Below, piece by piece: positions 15,649-25,032 of a stretch of DNA of 64,000 bases. Within the stretch, counting starts at the first letter, position 1. Every line of letters starts with the position of its first letter. This DNA is from Xanthomonas rydalmerensis. GTDB lineage: Bacteria; Pseudomonadota; Gammaproteobacteria; Xanthomonadales; Xanthomonadaceae. Where the stretch lies: positions 4,736,001-4,800,000 of the forward strand of contig NZ_CP126170.1 in the NCBI RefSeq assembly GCF_033170385.1. The letters are read 5' to 3'. The notes under the pieces were generated by a model, which saw nothing but the letters and a program-made list of their open reading frames with translations, was not told the DNA's origin and ran no database searches. The translations under genes and the position numbers were made by a program.

Positions 15649-17064
15649 TCAAAATCCCGGCGGCAGGGTGACCAGGAAGCGCGCCCCGCCCAGTTCCTCG
15701 GAGCGGCTGACCTGCAGTTCGCCGCGATAGCCCTTGACCAGGTCCTGCACGATCGCCAGGCCGATGCCATGGCCGTGCACGCGCTCGTCGCCGCGCACGC
15801 CGCGCTGCAGGATGTGCGCGACCTCGTCCGGGGCGATGCCGGGGCCGTCGTCCTCCACCGAGATGATCAGGCCGGCGCGGCGGCTGCCGGCGGCCGGTTC
15901 CGGGCGCACGCTCAGCAGCACCCGCCGGCGCGCCCACTTGAACGCATTCTCCAGCAGGTTGCCGAGCAGTTCCTGCAGGTCGCCAGGCTCGCCATGGAAG
16001 CGCGCGCTCGGCTCGATGTCGAACTCGCACAGCACGCCCTTGGCCGCGTAGACCTTCTCCAGGCCGCGCACGATCTCCTCGGCATTGGGCTCGATCGGCA
16101 ACGGCGCGGCGAACAGCTTGTGGCCGCTGGAGGCGGCGCGCGCCAACTGATACGACACCAGGTTGTTCATGCGCCGCAGCTGCACGTCCAGCTCTTCGCG
16201 CAGCTCCGGCCCCTGCGCGCCGCTGTCGAGCTGGGTGCGCAGCACCGCCAGCGGCGTCTTCAGGCTGTGCGCCAGGTCGGCCAGGGTGTTGCGCTGACGG
16301 TCCAGGTTCTCGCGCTCGCTCTCGATGAAGGCGTTGATGCTGTCGGTCAGCGGTTCCAGCTCGCGCGGATGGCGATCGCCCATGCGCATGGCTTCGCCGC
16401 GCTGCACCTTGGTCAGTTCGTTGATCACACGGCGCAGCGGGCGCAGGCTCCATTGCAGGATGAAGGCCTGCAGCACCAACAGGATCAGGCCGGCGCCACC
16501 GAGGTTGAACCACACCCGGCCGCGGAACACGCGCAGCTGCGCGCCCAGCGCGCGGGTGTCCTCCATGATGTAGATGGTGACCGGGGTTTCCTTGTCGCGG
16601 CGCACGTAGGCCAGGCCGATGCCGTAGCGGTAGACCTCGCCCTCGCTGCCGTCGATCTGGGTCATCGGCCAGGGCCCGTCGAAGGTTTCCTGGCGCGGCT
16701 CGAGCATGCCGCCGCGCGGTGGCAGCGGGCCCTCGCTGGACATCGAGATCCAGCCTTCGGTGGGCAACACGATCTGCGCGTACAGGCCGCTGCCGGGCCG
16801 GTCGAAATGCGGGTCCGGCGGCGGCTTGTCGTTGTTGATGTACAGCGATCCGTCGCGGGCGACGTCGATGTTGTTGGCGTACGCGGTGGCGTAGCTCTTC
16901 AGGCGCTCGCGCAGGTTGCTCAACGCGGTGTCGGCGAACGCCTGGTCCAGCGCGTAACCGGCCGCGGCCAGGAACGCCAGCAGGCTGAGGCTGGCGGCGA
17001 GCAGCTGGCGCGCCTGCAAGGAACGCGGGCGCCAGCGTTTGTACCACCTGGGTCGTGCCGCCAC
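15649..17064 (-). CDS. phoQ: Sensor histidine kinase PhoQ
   Basis: 471 residues. Two membrane helices (about 18-40 and 188-208) flank a periplasmic sensor domain rich in acidic and proline residues. A HAMP-like linker follows, then the H-box DLAHSLKTPLAVL with phospho-acceptor His266, and an ATPase domain with NLLENAFKWA (N box), DDGPGI (G1) and GHGIGLAI (G2). Partner of PhoP, encoded immediately upstream in the same direction. In Xanthomonas PhoPQ responds to low divalent cations or peptides and controls envelope and virulence genes; that is family knowledge, not visible here. Confidence 0.9.
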   Translation of the reverse strand: MAARPRWYKRWRPRSLQARQLLAASLSLLAFLAAAGYALDQAFADTALSNLRERLKSYATAYANNIDVARDGSLYINNDKPPPDPHFDRPGSGLYAQIVLPTEGWISMSSEGPLPPRGGMLEPRQETFDGPWPMTQIDGSEGEVYRYGIGLAYVRRDKETPVTIYIMEDTRALGAQLRVFRGRVWFNLGGAGLILLVLQAFILQWSLRPLRRVINELTKVQRGEAMRMGDRHPRELEPLTDSINAFIESERENLDRQRNTLADLAHSLKTPLAVLRTQLDSGAQGPELREELDVQLRRMNNLVSYQLARAASSGHKLFAAPLPIEPNAEEIVRGLEKVYAAKGVLCEFDIEPSARFHGEPGDLQELLGNLLENAFKWARRRVLLSVRPEPAAGSRRAGLIISVEDDGPGIAPDEVAHILQRGVRGDERVHGHGIGLAIVQDLVKGYRGELQVSRSEELGGARFLVTLPPGF

Positions 17065-17101
17065 GCGGTCGCTTCCTCGGTGTGCTCGCCGGCGCCTGCG
17101 A

Positions 17102-17785
17102 TCAGCCTTCGGTGCGCGGAATCGCGAACCGGTAGCCGCGGCCGCGCACGGTCTCGATCGGCTTCAACTCGCCGTCCGGGTCCAGCTTCTTGCGCAGGCG
17201 GCCGATGAACACTTCGAGCACGTTGGAATCGCGGTCGAAATCCTGCTGATAGATGTGCTCGGTCAGGTCCGCCTTGGAGACCAGTTCGCCGGCATGCATC
17301 ATCAAATACTCAAGTACCTTGTACTCGTAGCTGGTCAGGTCGACGTTGCTGCCGCTGACGCTGACGGTCTGCGCCGCCAGGTCCAGCGCGACCGGACCGC
17401 ATTCCAGGGTCGGCTTGCTCCAGCCGGCGGCGCGGCGCAGCAGCGCATTGACGCGCGCCAGCAGCTCTTCGACATGGAACGGCTTGACCAGATAATCGTC
17501 GGCGCCCTGCTTGAGGCCTTCGACCTTGTCCTGCCAGCTGGAACGTGCGGTGAGGATCAGCACCGGAAACTTCTTGCCTTCGTCGCGCAGCGCCTTGATC
17601 AGTTCCATGCCCGACATCTTCGGCAGGCCGAGATCGATGATGCCCACGTCGAAGGGCACTTCGCGGCCCATGTACAGGCCTTCCTCGCCGTCCTGCGCCG
17701 CATCCACCGCAAAGCCTTCGCGCTTCAGGCGAGCGGCCAGGGTCTCTCGCAGCGGAGCTTCGTCTTCGACCAGAAGGATACGCAT
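17102..17785 (-). CDS. phoP: Response regulator PhoP (OmpR family)
   Basis: 227 residues. Receiver domain with acidic pocket EDE at 7-9, phospho-acceptor Asp51 in IIDLGLPKMSG, and the conserved Lys in DDYLVKPF. C-terminal winged helix with TSYEYKVLEYLM and NVLEVFIGRLRKKL. It is 37 bases upstream of phoQ and downstream of a PepSY-like gene, a conserved xanthomonad order. Confidence 0.92.
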   Translation of the reverse strand: MRILLVEDEAPLRETLAARLKREGFAVDAAQDGEEGLYMGREVPFDVGIIDLGLPKMSGMELIKALRDEGKKFPVLILTARSSWQDKVEGLKQGADDYLVKPFHVEELLARVNALLRRAAGWSKPTLECGPVALDLAAQTVSVSGSNVDLTSYEYKVLEYLMMHAGELVSKADLTEHIYQQDFDRDSNVLEVFIGRLRKKLDPDGELKPIETVRGRGYRFAIPRTEG

Positions 17786-17858
17786 GAACTCTCCCTAGTA
17801 ACTTACAGGTGGCCGGTGGCCGGGGCGGTGTGTGGAACCTGAACCGAACTATCCGGAC

Positions 17859-18251
17859 TCACGGGTGATCGTCGCGTGGTGGCTCGGGAGGCTCGCCCGA
17901 CCGCGGCGCCCGCGGCGGTGCCGCACGGCCAGGCTGCGGATCGTCCATGTAGCGTACCCGCCCACGGCCGTCCATGTACTTGACGCGGTTGATGTCGCGT
18001 CCGTCGAACGGCACGCGCTCGGCGCCGAGGATCTGACCGCCGGTGGACCGCTGCACCCGGCGCACCGCATCGGACAGGGAACTGCCGGCATAGTCACGGC
18101 TGCGTCCCGCGTCGCGCTCCGGCGGCGCCATCGCGCCCGGCATGGGCGGCTGCTGCGCACGGCCATGCCCAGCCGCGACCGACGCCAGCGCGAGCGCGAA
18201 GACGGCGGCAAAGCGGTAGTGGCGGGAAGCAGGAGAAGTCACGACGGGCAT
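17859..18251 (-). CDS. Exported PepSY-like protein upstream of phoPQ
   Basis: 130 residues from ATG at 18251; the longer frame from 18401 has no signal peptide at its start. A signal-peptide-like segment (RFAAVFALALASVAAGHGRAQ) is followed by a proline-rich stretch. A PepSY-like unit comes next, LSDAVRRVQRSTGGQILGAE with DINRVKYMDGRGRVRYM, and then a proline/arginine tail. PepSY domains are inhibitory or sensor modules. Its position directly before phoP suggests it may modulate the PhoQ signal, but that is an inference. Confidence 0.75.
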   Translation of the reverse strand: MPVVTSPASRHYRFAAVFALALASVAAGHGRAQQPPMPGAMAPPERDAGRSRDYAGSSLSDAVRRVQRSTGGQILGAERVPFDGRDINRVKYMDGRGRVRYMDDPQPGRAAPPRAPRSGEPPEPPRDDHP

Positions 18252-18662
18252 CCTAACGGACTGATCGGAAACGTTCAAAACTTGTGAAGCGCGACACCTC
18301 GTGGAAACGAAGACGACCTCGAGAAATCGAGGCAAATTCTTGATTTTTCGGGGTGAATCCGGTCTGAACTTTTCCGGCCGCCACGGGCGACATTCAGTCA
18401 AATGAACCTATGAAGAGTCGATGCAAGGGCCGCGCCAGGGGTCTGGAGAGGCCCTGCGGCAGGTGCTTCGCAGCGTCTCCGGGAACGCAGAGACTAGCCG
18501 GCCATACCTGAACGGAATCCCTGAACGAAAGGAGGAAAGTGGGATGCGGACCCGTCGCCGACCGATTCGCGACGTTGTCCTACACTCTAGAGAAGAGACG
18601 AGGTCGACCAGCGACGAGCAAGGCAATGGCGCCTCCACTGCGTTCCGATTGGCTCCCGCCGA
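18252..18662. other. Intergenic region between the PepSY-like gene and dusA; no gene supported
   Basis: 411 bases. It holds the upstream region of the PepSY-like-phoPQ unit and the 3' flank of dusA. A small hairpin, CCTCGA-GAAA-TCGAGG at 18317-18332, is followed by a T-rich stretch. A plus-strand ATG at 18544 has a strong AGGAGG site, but its frame runs antisense into dusA and looks like chance. Confidence 0.5.
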
Positions 18663-19682
18663 TCAGGCCGCCGCGCGTGTCGCTTCATCGGTGACCGCCA
18701 ACGCCCGCTCCAGCAGCGCCCAGTCCGCGCCCGGCCGGTGCGCGCCTTCGCTGAGCACCTGGCGGAAGGCGCGGCCGCCGGGCTGCCCGTGGAACAGGCC
18801 GAGCAGGTGCCGGGTGATGTGCTTGAGCGCCAGGCCCTCGGCCAGGCGTGCCTCGACGTAGGGACGCAGCGCACGCAGCAACTCCGCGCGCGGGCGCGGC
18901 GCGGCGCCGGTCAGGGCCGCGTCCAGCCGATGCAGGACGTAGGGGTCGTGATAGGCCGCGCGGCCCAGCATCACCCCGTCCACCGCCTGCAACTGCGCCT
19001 GCGCCGTCTCCACCGCGGCCAGGCCGCCATTGAGCACCACCTGCAACTGCGGCCGCTCGCGCTTGAGCCGATGCGCCCAGTCGTAGCGTAGCGGCGGCAC
19101 TTCGCGGTTCTCCTTCGGCGACAGGCCCTGCAGCCAGGCATTGCGCGCATGCACCACGAACAGTCCGCAACCAGCCGCGGCGACCTGGTCGACGAAGGCC
19201 AGGAACACCGCATAGTCGTCGTCCTGGTCCACGCCCAGCCGGCATTTCACCGTCACCGGGATGTCCACCGCCGCGACCATCGCCGCCACACACTCGGCGA
19301 CCAGCGTCGGCTCGCGCATCAGGCAGGCACCGAAGCGCCCGGCCTGCACCCGGTCGGACGGGCAACCGCAATTGAGGTTGATCTCGTCGTAGCCCCAGTC
19401 CTGGCCGATCCGCGCCGCCTGCGCCAGCAGCGCCGGCTCGCTGCCGCCGAGCTGCAGCGCCAGCGGATGCTCGGACGCATCGAAATCCAGCAACCGCGCA
19501 CGATCGCCCAGCACCACCGCATTGGCGTGCACCATCTCGGTGTACAGCCGCGCCGACGGCGCGAGCAACCGGTGGAACACCCGGCAGTGGCGGTCGGTCC
19601 AGTCCATCATCGGGGCCACGGACAGGCGCAGCGAGGCGGCGTAACGCGCGGGGAGATCGGCGGTGGGGAGCGGAAGCGTCAT
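18663..19682 (-). CDS. dusA: tRNA-dihydrouridine(20/20a) synthase
   Basis: 339 residues from ATG at 19682 (MTLPLPTADLP). FMN-dependent reduction of uridine 20/20a in tRNA. Motifs: RLSVAPMMDWTDRHCR at the N-terminus, INLNCGCPSDRV with the catalytic Cys, VTVKCRLGVD, and LNGGLAAVETA at the FMN phosphate site. The protein is standard length. Divergent from metE; the 160 bases between it and the riboswitch must hold both promoters. Confidence 0.94.
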   Translation of the reverse strand: MTLPLPTADLPARYAASLRLSVAPMMDWTDRHCRVFHRLLAPSARLYTEMVHANAVVLGDRARLLDFDASEHPLALQLGGSEPALLAQAARIGQDWGYDEINLNCGCPSDRVQAGRFGACLMREPTLVAECVAAMVAAVDIPVTVKCRLGVDQDDDYAVFLAFVDQVAAAGCGLFVVHARNAWLQGLSPKENREVPPLRYDWAHRLKRERPQLQVVLNGGLAAVETAQAQLQAVDGVMLGRAAYHDPYVLHRLDAALTGAAPRPRAELLRALRPYVEARLAEGLALKHITRHLLGLFHGQPGGRAFRQVLSEGAHRPGADWALLERALAVTDEATRAAA

Positions 19683-19842
19683 CGGCACGACGGGCGGGCG
19701 CCGCCGGCTATCCGCCGCAGCGCCAGTCATTGACTTAGGGATCAATAGCTTACACGTTCGCCATGAACGTTGCCGGGACCTACCGACAAAAACGCACTGG
19801 CGCTTGACCCGCCACCGCATCCGGCCTATCGTGCGCTCGCCG

Positions 19843-20064
19843 AAGGTATTCATCTCTTCATTCGGATGAAGGGATGGATTTAAACGGGAATCCGGTGACG
19901 GCCGGCGCCGCAAGCGCCTGCCCATTCCGGAGCTGCCCCGCAGCGGTGAATGGAAACGACCTCCGTCAATGGCACTGGGCCAGCGCATGCCGGCCTGGGA
20001 AGCGACGGACAGTAGGTGCGCAGCCGGCACGGTGCGCGTGTCCATCAGCCCGAATACCGGCCCC
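19843..20064 (+). ncRNA. Cobalamin riboswitch controlling metE
   Basis: All the conserved segments of the adenosylcobalamin aptamer are present in order. They include an outer stem GGTATTC (19845-19851) pairing with GAATACC (20052-20058), then AATCCGGTG and the long GCTGCCCCGCAGCGGTGA segment. TGGGAAGCGAC follows, and the B12 box CAGCCCGAATACCGGCC is at 20046-20062. A 7-bp hairpin, GGAGGAC-CGTGC-GTCCTCC, at 20069-20087 immediately follows and may belong to the expression platform. High B12 is expected to shut off metE. Confidence 0.92.
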
Positions 20065-20290
20065 GGCCGGAGGACCGTGCGTCCTCCGATTCGACCTGGC
20101 GCCTCCGCGGGGAGGCGGCCGGACCGCGACCCGGCCTTGCGCCGCGCCGCGTCGTCCGCCTGCCCGCGCGGTACCGGTTCGCCCGCGGGGGCGAAGGTCG
20201 CTGGCGTGGCGGGCGGTCCGTGCGAACGGGACGCGCGGCGCGCGGTTCCTTCGTTCCTCAATGCCCTTGAACGCAATGAGGAAACGCAAC

Positions 20291-22582
20291 ATGACGATCG
20301 TGACCAACCTAGGCTTCCCGCGCATCGGTGCGCGGCGCGAGCTCAAGCAGGCGCTGGAACGCTACTGGCGCCGCGACATCGATAGCGCGCAACTGCAGGA
20401 CACCGCACGCGACCTGCGCCTGCGCCACTGGCAGCTGCAACGCGAGGCCGGGGTGGACGTGCCACCCAGCAACGACTTCAGCCTGTACGACGCGATGCTC
20501 GACACCGCGTTCCTGTTCGATGCGATCCCGCAGCGCTACCGCGCGCTGGCCGATGCCGATCCGCTGGCCGGCTACTTCGCGATGGCGCGCGGCACCCAAG
20601 AAAACGGCCTGGACCTGCACGCGCTGGAAATGACCAAGTGGTTCGACACCAACTACCACTACCTGGTGCCGGAGCTGGCGCGGCGCCAGCACTTCCGCCT
20701 GCGCGGCGACAAGCCGGTGGTGGAGTTCCTGGAAGCCAAGGCGCAGGGCATCCAGACCCGGCCGGTGCTGATCGGGCCGGTGACCTTCCTGGCGCTGTCC
20801 AAGACGGTGGACGGCAGCGACCGCTGGGCACTGCTGGACAGTCTGCTGCCGGTGTACGCCGACCTGCTGCAGCGCCTGCATGCGGCCGGTGCCGGCTGGG
20901 TGCAGCTCGACGAGCCGGCGCTGGTGCTGGACCTGGACGACGCCGCGCGCGCCGCCTATCGCCGCGCCTACGACGTCCTGGCGCAGGCGCCGCGGCCGAA
21001 GCTGCTGCTGACCAGCTATTTCGGCGAGCTGGGCGACAACCTGGAGCTGGCGATGGCGCTGCCGGTGGACGGCGTGCACGTGGATCTGGTGCGCGGCGTG
21101 GCGCAACTGGACGCGGTGCTGCAAGCCTTGCCAGCCGGTCGCGTACTCTCGGCCGGCCTGGTCAACGGCCGCAACGTGTGGCGCACGCCGCTGGACAACG
21201 CGCTCACCCTGGCCCGTTACGCGGCCGGCCATGTCGGCCGCGAGCGGTTGTGGCTGGCGCCGTCGTGCTCGCTGCTGCATGTGCCGGTGGATCTGCAGCA
21301 GGAGACCAAGCTGGACCGTGAACTGGTCGGCTGGCTGGCCTTCGCCAGGCAGAAGCTGCAGGAACTGCGCACCCTGGCCGATGCGCTGGACGATCAGCCG
21401 CAGGCGCAGGCGGGACTGGATGCAGCGCGCGATGCGTTGGCCAGCCGCCGTGCCTCCGCCCGCGTGCACCGCGCCGAGGTGGCGCGACGGGTAGACGCAC
21501 TGACCGACGATGCCGGCCGCCGGCAGTCGCCTTATGCGCAGCGCCGCCAGGCGCAGCAGGCCGCGTTGCGGCTGCCGCTGTATCCGACCACCACGATCGG
21601 CTCGTTCCCGCAGACCGAGCAGGTGCGGCAGGCGCGCGCGCAGCACAAGGCCGGCAAGCTCGACGATGCCGCGTACGACGCGTTCCTGGCTGCCGAGACC
21701 GAACGCTGCGTGCGCGCGCAGGAGCAACTGGGCCTGGATGTGCTGGTGCACGGCGAGTTCGAGCGCAACGACATGGTCGAGTACTTCGGCGAGCAACTCG
21801 ACGGCTTCGCCTTCACCCGGCACGGCTGGGTGCAGAGCTACGGCTCGCGCTGCGTGAAGCCGCCGATCATCTACGGCGACGTGCAGCGTCCGGCGCCGAT
21901 GACGCTGCGCTGGACCCAGTACGCGCAGTCGCTGACCGAGCGGCCGATGAAGGGCATGCTGACCGGGCCGGTGACGGTGCTGCAGTGGTCGTTCGTGCGC
22001 GACGACCAGGAGCGCGCGCAGACCTGCCGGCAGATCGCGCTGGCGCTGCGCGATGAGGTGCGCGACCTGGAGGCGGCCGGCATCGGCGTGATCCAGATCG
22101 ACGAGCCGGCGATCCGCGAAGGCCTGCCGCTGCGCCGCGCCGACTGGCAGGCGTACCTGGACTGGGCGGTGCAGTGCTTCCGCATCGCCGCGGCCGGCGT
22201 GCGCGACGCCACGCAGATCCACACCCACATGTGCTACTCGGAGTTCAACGACATCATCGAGGCGGTGGCGGCGATGGACGCGGACGTGATCTCGATCGAG
22301 ACCTCGCGCTCGCGCATGGAACTGCTCGATGCCTTCGTGCGCTTCCGCTATCCGAACGCGATCGGGCCCGGCGTGTACGACATCCATTCGCCACGCGTGC
22401 CGAGCACGCAGGAGATGGTGGAGTTGCTGGAGAAGGCGCGGGCGGTGCTGGATCCGCAGCAACTGTGGGTCAACCCGGATTGCGGGCTGAAGACCCGTGG
22501 CTGGGCGGAAACGCGTAGCGCCCTGGAAGCGATGGTCGCCGCGGCGCGGCAATTGCGCAGTCAGCAGGCGCAGGCAGCGTGA
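20291..22582 (+). CDS. metE: Cobalamin-independent methionine synthase
   Basis: 763 residues. Transfers a methyl group from 5-methyltetrahydropteroyl-triglutamate to homocysteine using zinc. The start at 20291 has GAGGAAA seven bases upstream; an in-frame ATG at 20276 lies upstream of that site. It begins [18 protein letters not shown], as MetE proteins do. The C-terminal half has [11 protein letters not shown], the zinc ligands in [12 protein letters not shown] and [11 protein letters not shown], and DEPAIREG. The upstream B12 riboswitch fits its role as the replacement for cobalamin-dependent MetH. Confidence 0.97.
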   Translation: MTIVTNLGFPRIGARRELKQALERYWRRDIDSAQLQDTARDLRLRHWQLQREAGVDVPPSNDFSLYDAMLDTAFLFDAIPQRYRALADADPLAGYFAMARGTQENGLDLHALEMTKWFDTNYHYLVPELARRQHFRLRGDKPVVEFLEAKAQGIQTRPVLIGPVTFLALSKTVDGSDRWALLDSLLPVYADLLQRLHAAGAGWVQLDEPALVLDLDDAARAAYRRAYDVLAQAPRPKLLLTSYFGELGDNLELAMALPVDGVHVDLVRGVAQLDAVLQALPAGRVLSAGLVNGRNVWRTPLDNALTLARYAAGHVGRERLWLAPSCSLLHVPVDLQQETKLDRELVGWLAFARQKLQELRTLADALDDQPQAQAGLDAARDALASRRASARVHRAEVARRVDALTDDAGRRQSPYAQRRQAQQAALRLPLYPTTTIGSFPQTEQVRQARAQHKAGKLDDAAYDAFLAAETERCVRAQEQLGLDVLVHGEFERNDMVEYFGEQLDGFAFTRHGWVQSYGSRCVKPPIIYGDVQRPAPMTLRWTQYAQSLTERPMKGMLTGPVTVLQWSFVRDDQERAQTCRQIALALRDEVRDLEAAGIGVIQIDEPAIREGLPLRRADWQAYLDWAVQCFRIAAAGVRDATQIHTHMCYSEFNDIIEAVAAMDADVISIETSRSRMELLDAFVRFRYPNAIGPGVYDIHSPRVPSTQEMVELLEKARAVLDPQQLWVNPDCGLKTRGWAETRSALEAMVAAARQLRSQQAQAA

Positions 22583-22820
22583 CCGGCGATGCCCGGCGCC
22601 ACGTGCGCCGGGCATCGTTGTGCTCCAGGCATGTCCGGCATCCCAGTTCGGTGCGCATTGCTGCATTGCGTCTTTGTCCGGCAATGTGCGCTGGCTATAA
22701 CCGGAGGCGAACGCGTGGCGAGGGGGCGCTGCGTCCTCGCCGACGTGCTGCCGGCGGCGCACCGCGCCGCGAGGTCCGGCAGGTGCGTCTGCTACTCAGC
22801 ACCGCCAGGGAGAGCGCGTC

Positions 22821-24818
22821 ATGCCGAAGCTGTCGAAACTGTCCGCCGTCTGCGTCCTGTATCTCATCATCCCCACCGCCGCGCTGCACGCGGCCGAACT
22901 GATTCCCAAACAACTGGCCGGCCCGCCGGAGGAGTTCGCGCAGATGCGCGCGCCCGCCCCGGCGGAAGCGGCGATCCTGTCCAAGAGCGCGTTGCTGCCG
23001 GTGGAGTTCTCCGCCGCACGCAGCAGTGGGCCGGCGCAATGGCACACCACACTGCCGGTGGAGAACGGCAAGCTGCGCTTCGTGGTGCTGTCCGGCGAAC
23101 ACGATTGGCAGCCGCGCCTGAGCGCGCCGGCCACGGCCAGTGCGCGCGCCGGCACCGCCGCCGCGACGCCGATGCTCGCGCCCAGCGCCAAGGCCACCCA
23201 ACTGGGCGCCGGCGGCGCCGCACTGCCAGCCCGCGAGTACCGCGTGGACACAGCCGCTAACGGTGAGTGGACCCTGACCCTGCAGGCCGACAGCAACAGC
23301 ACGGCGCAGCGCGGTTATGTGCTGATGGAAGGCGATGCGCGCACGCAACTGGCGTCCTATCCCAGCGACCGCGCGCAACTGCAGCGCGGGCAGCGCATCG
23401 GCCTGACCGCCCTGCTCGGCGGCATCGATGCGCAGGGCAGCGTGTCGCTGGCGCGCAGCGCCGGCAGCGGCCGCATCGACACCGCCCAGTTGCGGGTGAT
23501 CGCGCCGGACGGCTCCGTCAGCCAATGGCCGATGGCCGACGACGGCCGCCACGGCGACGGCGCCGCGGGCGACGGCGTGTATGCCGGCGACTTCCCGGCG
23601 ACCGCCACCGGCACCTATATCGCGCAGGTGGTGGTGCACGGCCACGACGCCGGCGGCCAGCCCTTCGTGCGCACCAGCGAGCACGTGCTGCCGGTGCTGG
23701 ACACCACCTTGCGCATCAACGCCGATGCGGTCGCCGCCAGCGCCCAGCCCGGCACCCGCCTCACCCTGCCGATCCCGGTACGCATCGGCGGCGGCCAGGC
23801 GCCGGCGCACTACCGCGTGCTCGGCGAACTGTGGGGCACCGGCCGCGACGGCAGCGCGGTGCCGGTGGCCTGGCTCGGCGGCATGATCGCGCCGCAGGAT
23901 GGACGCCTGCCGCTGAGCGTGGACGAACGCTGGATCGCCCGCGCCGGCGCGCGTGCACCGTTCACCCTGCGCAACCTGCGCGTGGAGGATCCGGACAACT
24001 TCGTGCCGCTGGCCACGCGCGCGACGTTGCCACTGACCCTGCCGGCGTTGCGCCGCAGCAGCGTGGCGCGCAGCACCGGCGCGATCGACGAGAGCATGCG
24101 CATGGGCGAGCGCCCGGCGCAGTTGAGCGCCGCCACCACCGACATGCAGGCGCAGGCCACCGGCAAGCGCCTGGTGCTGGTGCACGGCTACTGCTCGGGC
24201 GGCGTGTGGCCGGTGGCGCAGTTCACCAACGCCTCCGCGTTCCTGGACGTCAACCAGAACCGCAGCAACGACCAGTTCGCGCAGCGCCTGGCGCAGTTCG
24301 GCAGCCAGTGGAACTCGTTCGGCACGGTGGCGCACAGCCAGGGCGGCATGGCCGCGCTGCATCTGTACGTGTACTACTGGAGCGGGCTGGACAACGCCAG
24401 CGGCGGGCGGGTGATGCAGTCGGTGGGAACCCCGTACCAGGGCACCAACCTGGCCGGCATCCTGGCCACGGTGGGCTCGTGGTTCGGTGTGGGCTGCGGC
24501 ACCAACAACGACCTGACCTATGACGGCGCCAAGGCCTGGCTGGCCGGCATCCCCAACTCGGCGCGGGCGCTGGTGAACTACTACACCACCTCCTTCGCCA
24601 AGACCAACTGGTACACCAACGACTACTGCAATGCGGCCTCGGACCTGGTGCTGAGCGATCCGGAGGACGGCACCGTGGAACAGGTCAACGGCCAGCTGCC
24701 CGGCGGCGTCAATCGCGGCCACACCACCGGCGAATGCCACACCACCGGCATGCGCGATCCGGCGCAGTACCTGGACGCCAGCCGCAACGCGACCATGAAC
24801 GCCAACGCGGCGCGTTGA
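22821..24818 (+). CDS. Secreted 'conditioned medium factor'-like protein with C-terminal alpha/beta-hydrolase module
   Basis: 665 residues with a good GGGAGAG site before ATG 22821. A signal peptide (to about residue 24) is followed by a large beta-rich region. Within it are Ig-like segments, including DDGRHGDGAAGDGVYAG, a motif of 'choice-of-anchor' extracellular domains. The C-terminal third resembles a lipase-like alpha/beta hydrolase: HGYCSGG around residue 454, then AHSQGGM with the putative nucleophile Ser506, and several Cys in the cap region. Related xanthomonad proteins are annotated as conditioned medium factor or choice-of-anchor proteins. Substrate is unknown; a secreted esterase or lipase is the best inference. 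Confidence 0.7.
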   Translation: MPKLSKLSAVCVLYLIIPTAALHAAELIPKQLAGPPEEFAQMRAPAPAEAAILSKSALLPVEFSAARSSGPAQWHTTLPVENGKLRFVVLSGEHDWQPRLSAPATASARAGTAAATPMLAPSAKATQLGAGGAALPAREYRVDTAANGEWTLTLQADSNSTAQRGYVLMEGDARTQLASYPSDRAQLQRGQRIGLTALLGGIDAQGSVSLARSAGSGRIDTAQLRVIAPDGSVSQWPMADDGRHGDGAAGDGVYAGDFPATATGTYIAQVVVHGHDAGGQPFVRTSEHVLPVLDTTLRINADAVAASAQPGTRLTLPIPVRIGGGQAPAHYRVLGELWGTGRDGSAVPVAWLGGMIAPQDGRLPLSVDERWIARAGARAPFTLRNLRVEDPDNFVPLATRATLPLTLPALRRSSVARSTGAIDESMRMGERPAQLSAATTDMQAQATGKRLVLVHGYCSGGVWPVAQFTNASAFLDVNQNRSNDQFAQRLAQFGSQWNSFGTVAHSQGGMAALHLYVYYWSGLDNASGGRVMQSVGTPYQGTNLAGILATVGSWFGVGCGTNNDLTYDGAKAWLAGIPNSARALVNYYTTSFAKTNWYTNDYCNAASDLVLSDPEDGTVEQVNGQLPGGVNRGHTTGECHTTGMRDPAQYLDASRNATMNANAAR

Positions 24819-24853
24819 GGGGCCGGGATTAGGGAGTCGGGATTGGGGATTGG
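24819..24853 (+). repeat. G-rich GGGATT-type tract immediately after a stop codon
   Basis: Starts at the base after the TGA of the preceding gene: GGGGCCGGGATTAGGGAGTC followed by GGGATTGGGGATTGG. Its AAGCGCTGC continuation meets an imperfect complement (GCAGCGC) about 30 bases on. The same GGGCCGGGA(A/T)T start right after a stop codon is seen at five other genes in the window. Confidence 0.75.
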
Positions 24854-24949
24854 TAAAGCGCTGCCCGGGCATGTCAGCCTGGTGCAGCGCCGATCTTTCC
24901 CCAGTGCCGAAGCCGCCGCTGGTGCAATTCGCTCGGCGTGCGGCTTTTT

Positions 24950-25014
24950 GTAGGAGCGGCTTCAGCCGCGACGGGCGTTGTAGGTCATGCCTTCGCGGCT
25001 GGAGCCGCTCCTAC
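24950..25014. repeat. REP-like palindrome, copy 2
   Basis: GTAGGAGCGGCTTCAGCCGC at the left arm and its near-complement GCGGCTGGAGCCGCTCCTAC at the right arm, with a ~24-base centre. Both arms carry GTAG/CTAC ends, the tetranucleotide recognised by REP-associated (RAYT) transposases in other bacteria. It lies between two convergent genes. Confidence 0.88.
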
Positions 25015-25032
25015 GGTGGTGCGGGGAATACG

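Noticed and set aside
18544-18861. Plus-strand frame with a strong AGGAGG site at 18544
   Set aside because: After about 40 codons it runs antisense into dusA; the residues show no pattern. The Shine-Dalgarno-like string is probably chance.
20309-22762. An 817-codon minus-strand frame opposite metE
   Set aside because: Antisense shadow with low-complexity His/Arg/Gln composition.
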